From: JBBRMQ01 sp038230775 | GTDB lineage: Bacteria > Acidobacteriota > Thermoanaerobaculia > Gp7-AA8 | Reading direction: 5' to 3' | Length of the DNA stretch: 12,968 bases | Assembly (NCBI GenBank): GCA_038230775.1 | Contig: JBBRMQ010000113.1 | Location: forward strand, 1 to 12,968 | Shown: one piece after another, positions 6,572-12,121 of the stretch | Layout: every line of letters starts with the position of its first letter | Position numbering within the stretch: the first letter of the stretch is position 1 | Position numbers and translations under genes: made by a program | Notes under the pieces: generated by a model | Databases searched by the model: none | The model's input: only the letters and a program-made list of their open reading frames with translations | Told to the model about the DNA's origin: nothing

Positions 6572-8263
6572 TCACCGCAGCGCGAAGAGCGCGGCGTTTC
6601 CGTGCTGGCTGACGTTCGCCGCGTAGTGGTCGAGCATCTGTGCCAGGCTGCGTTGGGCCGCAGGTGATAGTGCGGTCTCGCGTTCCTCGATCTTCTTCGC
6701 ATCGGCTGTCGCCGGCGTGGAGGCGATGACCGCGACGTGCGTGATGCCATCGCGGCGCAGCCTTTCTCGCAGCGCTTCAGCGCTCGCCGACGAGAGATAC
6801 TCCGAGACGCGCGGACCGTCGAAGTTCCCGGCGCCGCGAACGCGATGCTGAAACCAGAACGTCTCGTTGAGCCCGACGACGAGCGTGCGCGAGCCGGGCG
6901 GCAGGGCAGCGTCGAGCGCGGCGACCGTCGAGTAGGACGCCCGCGCCTTCGCCAGATACTGCTCCTCTGAATCGTGCCCGGAGATCAGGCCGAACGCGCC
7001 GCTGCGATCGGCGAAGAACGCCAGCATGAAAAGCTGAAGTGCGATTGCGATGGCGATCACGACGCGCAGCGGACGCCAGTCGAGACTCGCGCGCGACGCG
7101 GGCACGGCAAAAAACGGCACCAGGATTCGCGCCGAGGGACCGAGGAAGAAGAGCAGGACGCCGAGAGCAAACAACAGCCAGAAGGCCAGGCCGGCGGTAC
7201 CGGCGGCCGTCGCGATCAAGGAGCCGCCCAGGCTCTCGTCGATGAAACGGCCGTCGAAGACGTAATCGGAAAGATAGGCGCCGGCGCGGTAATGCGCGAC
7301 ATGCGGCGCGAACGACGTCAAGAACGGCGCGAACGGGTTGTGCGTGAGAACGAGATTCCTGAGAAAGAAGACTGAGCCGGCGATGGCTCCGATGAACGCA
7401 GGACGTCTTGCTTTCCAGATCGCGATCGCGACGAACGGAATGAAGGTGTACTTCGTCAGCAGACCCGCCGCGACCGCGGCGGCGATCGATGCGCGATCGT
7501 CGTCATCGAGGGCGCGCATTAACGCCAGCGCGACGGCGAGGAGGTTCCAGTCGACGAGCGACCAACCCGCGGTGATGGCGAGCACCGGCGCCGTTGCGAT
7601 GGCGGCCACGATCAGCGCGTCGCCGTGAAACATGAGCGCGACCGCGGCGATCGCCCCGAAGAGATGAAGAAAGTGCGACGCGATGCCGCCGCCGGTGCCG
7701 AGGATCGAGAGCAGCGGGAGATCGGCGGATTCGACGCCGAGAGGAAAGTACGAGTGTGAGATAAGCGGCAGGTCGATGGCACGCGATTCTTTCACCCACG
7801 TCCACGGAATCGCCAGGTGATAGGCGAGCTCGTCGAGCGATGACGGTGGTGCCTGTGCGGCAATGATGGCGGCGAGAAGAACGAGGATGAGCGCCACGGA
7901 GGCCATTCCCCTCATCCGGCCTTCGGCCACCTTCTCCCCGCCGGCAGGGAGAAGGGCAATTGCGCCGGCGATCGCGAAGAGCACGACAAGCGGGGTCATC
8001 GTCCACGTTGAGATCCTCAGCGTGCCGACGAGAAAGCAGATCGTGCCGAAGATCGGGGTGCCGATCGCCAGGTTCATCGCCAGACCGTGCTTTCGCGCGC
8101 GCGCCAGGTAGCCCGCTCCAGTGCACGCCAGCGCGACCGCGCACGCCAGCAGGAATGGCGGCCCGATACGCTGGACCAGGAGCTCGACGAGAACGAAGCG
8201 ATCGGCGAAGACGAGAAGCAGGTACGCGGCAACGATGAGAGCGATGACGCGGCGAGTCATCAC
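6572..8263 (-). CDS. Multi-pass membrane protein, GT-C glycosyltransferase-like
   Basis: The 563-residue product has many hydrophobic helices in its first ~430 residues (for example about 5-25, 35-53, 66-82, 88-105, 119-137 and several more), then a soluble C-terminal part of about 120 residues. The segment after one helix, PPSSLDELAYHLAIPWTWVKESRAIDLP (D144, E145, Y148, H149), resembles the acidic-pair loop of GT-C enzymes. These use polyprenyl-phosphate sugars at the outer face of the inner membrane. I infer this class from topology and that loop; no subfamily or sugar donor is recognised. It follows kdsA with overlap: the GTG at 8263 overlaps the kdsA TGA, and an ATG one codon later overlaps it as TGATG, so the two are surely co-translated. 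That suggests an envelope-polysaccharide or lipid A role. Residues 104-118 are encoded by a dispersed-type palindromic repeat. Confidence 0.7.
   Translation of the reverse strand: MMTRRVIALIVAAYLLLVFADRFVLVELLVQRIGPPFLLACAVALACTGAGYLARARKHGLAMNLAIGTPIFGTICFLVGTLRISTWTMTPLVVLFAIAGAIALLPAGGEKVAEGRMRGMASVALILVLLAAIIAAQAPPSSLDELAYHLAIPWTWVKESRAIDLPLISHSYFPLGVESADLPLLSILGTGGGIASHFLHLFGAIAAVALMFHGDALIVAAIATAPVLAITAGWSLVDWNLLAVALALMRALDDDDRASIAAAVAAGLLTKYTFIPFVAIAIWKARRPAFIGAIAGSVFFLRNLVLTHNPFAPFLTSFAPHVAHYRAGAYLSDYVFDGRFIDESLGGSLIATAAGTAGLAFWLLFALGVLLFFLGPSARILVPFFAVPASRASLDWRPLRVVIAIAIALQLFMLAFFADRSGAFGLISGHDSEEQYLAKARASYSTVAALDAALPPGSRTLVVGLNETFWFQHRVRGAGNFDGPRVSEYLSSASAEALRERLRRDGITHVAVIASTPATADAKKIEERETALSPAAQRSLAQMLDHYAANVSQHGNAALFALR
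7908..7956. repeat. Palindromic repeat inside the GT-C-like gene
   Basis: It contains GGCC-TTC-GGCC (7918-7928), followed by CCTTCTCCC (7930-7938), an 8-base loop and GGGAGAAGG (7947-7955), a perfect 9-bp stem. The arrangement CCTCATCCGGCCTTCGGCC followed by a CTTCTCCCC stem is one I recall as a common dispersed intergenic repeat in proteobacterial genomes. Here it is translated on the minus strand as LLPAGGEKVAEGRMR, in a loop between two transmembrane helices, without breaking the frame. Confidence 0.75.
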
Positions 8264-9087
8264 AATGGCGAGAGAGCCTTGCGCAGGGCGAGCACGTCTT
8301 CAATGATCGCGCGCGCCGCCTCGGGGCGGATCTGCGTCGTGCGGTCCGACAGCGCCGCGGGCGGATTGTCGTGGACCTCCATGAAGAATCCGTCCGCTCC
8401 CGCCGCGGCCGCGGCGCGCGCCAGCGGCCGCGCGAATTGAGGCGTGCCGCCGGTCTGTTTTCCTTCGCCGCCGGGCTTCTGCATCGAGTGCGTGATGTCG
8501 TAGACAACTGGCGCGCCGAATGCGCGGATGATCGGGAAGGCCCGCATGTCGACGACGAGATTCTGGTAGCCGAACGACGATCCGCGCTCGGTGATGAAGA
8601 GACGGTCGTTGCCCGCTTCCTGGCCCTTGTCGAGGATGTTCTTCGTCTCTTCCGGCGAGAGGAACTGCCCCTTCTTCACCGAGACGGCCTTGCCGGTGCG
8701 CGCGGCCGCGGCGACGAGGTCCGTCTGTCGGCAGAGGAACGCGGGGATCTGCAGAATGTCGAGCACTTCGGCGGCGGGCCCGGCCTGATCGGGATCGTGA
8801 ATGTCGGAGATGAGCGGGAGACCGGTCTCGTTCTTCACCGCCCTGAGAATGTCGAGGCCTTCTTCCAGTCCGGGCCCGCGGAACGAGTCGATCGACGAGC
8901 GATTCGCTTTGTCGAACGATGATTTGAAGACCAGGTTGATCTCGAGCTCATCGCGTAGCTTGAGAAGCGTGCGCGCCATCGCCAGTGCGTGCTCCCGCGA
9001 CTCGATGACGCACGGACCGGCGATGAAGAGCGGCGGGTTGTCGCCGCCGAAGGAGATGTCGTCGGTGATCGCGATGGCTCTGGTCAC
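8260..9087 (-). CDS. kdsA: KDO-8-phosphate synthase
   Basis: Cytoplasmic aldolase condensing phosphoenolpyruvate with D-arabinose-5-phosphate to 3-deoxy-D-manno-octulosonate-8-phosphate, a precursor of the LPS inner core. The 275 residues match the family. Landmarks: IAGPCVIES (22-30), FKSSFDKANRSS (54-65), DIHDP, IPAFLCRQTDL (114-124), VKKGQFLSPEETKN and ERGSSFGYQNLVVDMR (167-182). C26, H200, E237 and D248 line up with the metal ligands of the metal-dependent class (Aquifex type); E. coli has asparagine at the cysteine position. The start is GTG: an in-frame TAG lies just upstream, and this start gives a family-like N-terminus. No good ribosome site is visible. The stop overlaps the start of the next gene. 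The usual upstream partner pyrG is separated from it by a DUF72 remnant on the other strand. Confidence 0.96.
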   Translation of the reverse strand: MTRAIAITDDISFGGDNPPLFIAGPCVIESREHALAMARTLLKLRDELEINLVFKSSFDKANRSSIDSFRGPGLEEGLDILRAVKNETGLPLISDIHDPDQAGPAAEVLDILQIPAFLCRQTDLVAAAARTGKAVSVKKGQFLSPEETKNILDKGQEAGNDRLFITERGSSFGYQNLVVDMRAFPIIRAFGAPVVYDITHSMQKPGGEGKQTGGTPQFARPLARAAAAAGADGFFMEVHDNPPAALSDRTTQIRPEAARAIIEDVLALRKALSPL

Positions 9088-9109
9088 GCATTCATTCTAG
9101 TGGACAGCG

Positions 9110-9455
9110 ATGGCGATCAAGGTGGGACTTTGCGGATTCACGATCGGCGCCGCGTCGTACTTCGACACGTACCCGGTCGTCGAGGTGCAGCAGACCTTCT
9201 ACGATCCGCCCGCGCAGCGCACGCTGGAACAGTGGCGGATTCAGGCGCCGGAAAGCTTCGAATTCACGATGAAGGCTTGGCAGGTGATCACGCATCGCGG
9301 CACCAGCCGTCTGCGCGGCATCGGCAGCGCGTACGCGTCGTACACGGACGGGGAGTTGAAGCAGTTGCACGCGTGGGCTGGACCGCACACCTACGCCATG
9401 TTCAACAACATCCCGCGGCCCCGGGGACGCTAAGCGATTCGAGGCGCTCCCGTAG
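9110..9455 (+). pseudogene. DUF72 (YecE-like) gene remnant with internal deletion and frameshift
   Basis: The first ~65 residues match the start of DUF72 proteins: KVGLCGFTIG, then VVEVQQTFYDPP, LEQWRIQAPESFEFTMKAWQVITH. The frame then jumps straight to the family's C-terminal part: RLRGIGSAYASYTDGELKQLHAW and TYAMFNNIP. DUF72 proteins are usually about 230-280 residues, so roughly 120-150 central residues are missing at about 9299-9316, in frame. In addition the frame ends at 9433 just after a CCCCGGGG tract (9419-9426). Dropping one base there restores the expected FNNIPRPGDAKRFEALP before a TAG at 9453-9455. The function of DUF72 is not established. The remnant starts 22 bases from the divergent kdsA start. 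Two independent lesions make a dead gene more likely than a sequencing slip alone. Confidence 0.8.
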
Positions 9456-9481
9456 ATCCGAACATCCTTCCGCGAAGCGAA

Positions 9482-9542
9482 GTGTGGGGCCAGTCCTCTG
9501 ACTGGCCACCAGGAGAGGCCAGCCGGAGGGCTGGCCCTACAC
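9482..9542. repeat. Paired-hairpin (REP-like) element, copy 2, after pyrG
   Basis: GTGTGG (9482-9487), hairpin GGCCAGTC-CTCT-GACTGGCC (9488-9507), a 9-base spacer, hairpin GGCCAGCC-GGAG-GGCTGGCC (9517-9536), then CTACAC (9537-9542). Both stems are perfect 8-bp stems with 4-base loops. The outer six bases also pair at 5 of 6 positions. It ends 3 bases from the pyrG stop codon, so in the pyrG message it would be a 3'-terminal double hairpin. Ends and layout match the element at 2909-2959, but the stem sequences differ. Confidence 0.85.
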
Positions 9543-9545
9543 CCA

Positions 9546-11195
9546 CTACACGAGCTCCGCTGCCCGCTGCTGCGCCACCGCTGCGCTCTTTTGCGCGTGT
9601 TTCTGCGTGCGCGCCGCGGCGATGAACGAGCGGAACAGCGGATGGGGTGCGGCCGGCCGCGACTTGTACTCCGGATGGAACTGGCAACCGAGGAACCACG
9701 GGTGATCCTCGAGCTCGATGATCTCGACGAATTTTCCGTCCGGGGAGAGTCCGGTCACGCGGAATCCCTTCTCCACCAGTGCCGGCACGTACTCCGGATT
9801 CACTTCGTAGCGATGGCGATGACGCTCATCGATCTGCTCCACGCCATACGCTTCACGCGCGATGGAGCCTTCCTGCAGAGAACACGGATACTTCCCGAGC
9901 CTCATCGTTCCGCCTAACGCGTCGACGCCGATGAGATCGCGCAGCTTGTAGATGACTTTGTACGGCGCCTCGTCGTCGAACTCCGTGGAGTTGGCGCCGA
10001 CCATCCCCGCCACGTTGCGCGCGAACTCGATCGTCGCGCACTGCATGCCGAGGCAGATACCGAAGTAGGGGACCTTTTTCTCGCGGGCGTAGCGGATTGC
10101 CCGAAGCTTTCCTTCCACGCCGCGCGCTCCGAAGCCCGGACCGACCAGGATGCCGTCCACGCTGGCCAGGTCGCCGTGATAGCCCTCTTCCTCCAGCGCT
10201 TCCGAATCGATGTAGATAATCCGCACCTTCACGTTGTTCGCGATGCCGCCGTGGATCAGCGCCTCGTTGAGCGACTTGTAGGAGTCGCCGAACTCGACGT
10301 ACTTGCCGACGAACCCGATGCGCACCTCATCTTCCGGATGCCGCAGCTTGCGCACGATCTCTTCCCACTTCGTCAGGTCGCCGATCTCCTCGTGCGGAAG
10401 ATGCAGCTTGTCGAGCAGGATCTCATCCAGCCCCTCACGCGAGAAGGCGAGAGGCACCTGATAGATGAACTCCACGTCGAGGGCCGAGACAACAGCTTCT
10501 TCCTCCACGTTGCAGAAGAGCGCGATCTTCTTCTTCATGTCCTCCGGGATCGGCCGGTCGCTGCGACAGAGCAGGATGTCGGGCTGAATACCGATCTCGC
10601 GGAGCTCCTTGACCGAGTGTTGCGTCGGCTTCGTCTTCAGCTCCTCGCTGGCCTTGATGTACGGGACGAGCGTGAGGTGGACGTTGATCGCGTTGCCGCG
10701 GCCCGCTTCCTGGCGGAACTGGCGGATCGCCTCGAGGAACGGAAGCGACTCGATGTCGCCCACCGTGCCGCCGATCTCCACGATCACCACATCGACGCCT
10801 TCGCTGACGTCGCGAATGCACTTCTTGATCTCGTCGGTGATGTGCGGGATGACCTGCACCGTCTTGCCGAGGTAGTCGCCTCGGCGCTCTTTCTCGATGA
10901 CCGTGAGGTAGACGCGGCCTGTGGTCCAGTTGTTCTTGCGAGTGCCGCGCATGGAGGTGAATCGCTCGTAGTGGCCGAGATCGAGATCGGTCTCGGCGCC
11001 ATCGTCGGTGACAAAGACTTCGCCGTGCTGGAAGGGCGACATCGTCCCTGGATCGACGTTGACGTACGGATCGAACTTCTGCAGGGTGACCTTGAAGCCG
11101 CGCGCTTCGAGGAGGGCGCCGATGGAAGCCGCCGCGATGCCCTTGCCGAGTCCGGAAACCACACCGCCGGTGATGAAGATGTACTTGGTGCTCAT
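9546..11195 (-). CDS. pyrG: CTP synthase
   Basis: Cytoplasmic enzyme that aminates UTP to CTP with glutamine and ATP. The 549 residues match the family. The N-terminal synthetase domain starts KYIFITGGVVSGLGKGI with the P-loop SGLGKG (14-19). It continues with QKFDPYVNVDPGTM and DDGAETDLDLGHYER, and has E140 in VIVEIGGTVGDIES. The glutamine amidotransferase domain (about 290-530) has GPGFGARG (352-359), the nucleophile C381 in FGICLGMQ, and the H507/E509 pair in CQFHPEYKSRP. The C-terminal tail after about 528 (rich in A, Q and K) is non-conserved. A GGAGG site 6 bases before the ATG fixes the start. It lies between kdsB and kdsA on the same strand; its product CTP is the co-substrate of KdsB. 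The message would end in the double hairpin at 9482-9542. Confidence 0.98.
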   Translation of the reverse strand: MSTKYIFITGGVVSGLGKGIAAASIGALLEARGFKVTLQKFDPYVNVDPGTMSPFQHGEVFVTDDGAETDLDLGHYERFTSMRGTRKNNWTTGRVYLTVIEKERRGDYLGKTVQVIPHITDEIKKCIRDVSEGVDVVIVEIGGTVGDIESLPFLEAIRQFRQEAGRGNAINVHLTLVPYIKASEELKTKPTQHSVKELREIGIQPDILLCRSDRPIPEDMKKKIALFCNVEEEAVVSALDVEFIYQVPLAFSREGLDEILLDKLHLPHEEIGDLTKWEEIVRKLRHPEDEVRIGFVGKYVEFGDSYKSLNEALIHGGIANNVKVRIIYIDSEALEEEGYHGDLASVDGILVGPGFGARGVEGKLRAIRYAREKKVPYFGICLGMQCATIEFARNVAGMVGANSTEFDDEAPYKVIYKLRDLIGVDALGGTMRLGKYPCSLQEGSIAREAYGVEQIDERHRHRYEVNPEYVPALVEKGFRVTGLSPDGKFVEIIELEDHPWFLGCQFHPEYKSRPAAPHPLFRSFIAAARTQKHAQKSAAVAQQRAAELV

Positions 11196-11201
11196 GCGCA
11201 G

Positions 11202-11206
11202 CCTCC
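11202..11206 (-). promoter_or_regulatory. Shine-Dalgarno site of pyrG
   Basis: GGAGG on the minus strand, 6 bases before the pyrG ATG. It is one of only two strong ribosome sites in the window, along with that of metK. Confidence 0.8.
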
Positions 11207-11215
11207 GGAAACGTT

Positions 11216-11298
11216 GAATGAAGAATTCCGAATGAAGAATTCCGAATGAAGAAGTTTTCTCAATTCTTCATTCGAAATTCGAACTTCGAACTTCGTTT
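11216..11298. repeat. AT-rich tandem heptamer repeats, inverted, between kdsB and pyrG
   Basis: The left block (11216-11250) alternates GAATGAA and GAATTCC in five heptamers. The right block (11264-11298) is five heptamers of the TTCGAAC type. GAATTCCGAATGAAGAATT (11223-11241) is inverted at 11262-11280 with one mismatch, so a hairpin with a roughly 20-base loop can form. The stretch is strikingly A+T-rich for this window. It sits in the 160-base leader between the kdsB stop and the pyrG start. I see no gene in that gap; the rest holds a CTTCGAAG palindrome (11332-11339) and a small hairpin. Confidence 0.85.
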
Positions 11299-11342
11299 TT
11301 GGGGTGGGGGATTTCGGCTGACTGTGGTGTGCTTCGAAGTGT

Positions 11343-11359
11343 GTGAGCCTTGCGCTCAC
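11343..11359 (-). terminator. Small hairpin at the kdsB stop codon
   Basis: GTGAGC, loop CTTGC, GCTCAC: a 6-bp stem that includes the kdsB TGA (11356-11358). On the plus strand it is followed by AATTTTT, giving a terminator-like shape, but no plus-strand gene ends here. On the minus strand no T-tract follows. A weak stop for kdsB, or a barrier to antisense transcription, is possible. Confidence 0.3.
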
Positions 11360-12081
11360 GAATTTTTCCCCGAGTCAGCCATACGTTCCAGTTCCCGCTC
11401 GACGCGCAAGACATCCTCGGGTCGATCCACGCCGAGGTGCGGTTTGTTCGTCTGCAGGACTTTGATTTTAAAACCGTTCTGCAACGCTCGCAACTGTTCG
11501 AGAGACTCCGCGCGCTCGAGCGGAGACTGCGGAAGCGACGCAATCGCCGTAAGTGCTGAAGACTGATACCCGTACAGGCCGATGTGTCGCATGGCGCCGG
11601 CAAGAGGTGCGCGCGAGAAGTAGAGCGCGTTCTGTTCCAGATCGCACACCACCTTCACGATGTCGCGGCTTCCGTGCTCCTCGGCGGATTCGATCGGACA
11701 GGCGAGCGTGGCTACGTCGATGTCGTGATCGTTTAGCGCGTCCATCACCGCGTCGACGCTCGCCATGTCGATGAGGGGCTCGTCGCCCTGGACGTTGATG
11801 ATCTGGTCGTAGCGTGCGCCCAGGAGCGGCAGCGACGCGGCGATGCGATCCGTTCCGGTGGAGAAATCCCCGTCCGGTCTGACGGTTCGCCCTCCGAAAC
11901 CGGTGACGTGTGCCGCGATCCGGTCGTCGTCCGTCGCGACAAAAACGGCTGAGGACCGGCGGCTCTGCGCCGCACGTTCGTATACACGCTGGATGAGCGA
12001 GACACCGGCGATCATCGCCAGAGGCTTTCCCGGAAAGCGCGAGGATGCCCATCGGGCGGGAATTACAATCGCCGCGGTCAT
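11356..12081 (-). CDS. kdsB: CMP-KDO synthetase (3-deoxy-manno-octulosonate cytidylyltransferase)
   Basis: Cytoplasmic nucleotidyltransferase that activates KDO with CTP to CMP-KDO for LPS inner-core assembly. The 241 residues compare with 248 in E. coli. The start AAIVIPARWASSRFPGKPL (3-21) is the nucleotide-binding signature. STGTDRI (74-80), INVQGDEPLID (95-105, metal/active-site D100 and E101), YFSRAPL, HIGLYGY, LERAESLEQLRAL (188-200) and GVDRPEDVLRV follow in family order. The stretch between SRAP and HIGLY is several residues shorter than in most homologues. The frame is open 32 codons further upstream, but the ATG at 12081 gives the proper N-terminus and is preferred. No ribosome site is visible. 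The start codon overlaps a possible start of the divergent gene within one CATG. It heads the kdsB-pyrG-kdsA cluster. Confidence 0.95.
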   Translation of the reverse strand: MTAAIVIPARWASSRFPGKPLAMIAGVSLIQRVYERAAQSRRSSAVFVATDDDRIAAHVTGFGGRTVRPDGDFSTGTDRIAASLPLLGARYDQIINVQGDEPLIDMASVDAVMDALNDHDIDVATLACPIESAEEHGSRDIVKVVCDLEQNALYFSRAPLAGAMRHIGLYGYQSSALTAIASLPQSPLERAESLEQLRALQNGFKIKVLQTNKPHLGVDRPEDVLRVERELERMADSGKNS

Positions 12082-12121
12082 GGAGTGGGCGAATGGTATC
12101 AGCGCGGGAGACCGCGCACTC

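Noticed and set aside
9092..9388. Minus-strand ORF opposite the DUF72 remnant
   Set aside because: No domain; the plus strand carries clear DUF72 residues.
10176..11249. 357-codon open frame antisense to pyrG
   Set aside because: Shadow of a certain gene, and it ends within the heptamer repeat.
11216..11298. CRISPR array
   Set aside because: Units are 7 bp and contiguous, with no unique spacers and no cas genes nearby.
11300..11310. G-quadruplex in the GGGGTGGGGG stretch
   Set aside because: Only two G-runs are present; four are needed.
11341..11367. Intrinsic terminator on the plus strand (hairpin plus T-tract)
   Set aside because: The shape is right, but no plus-strand gene ends upstream. 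Kept only as a weak hairpin at the kdsB end.
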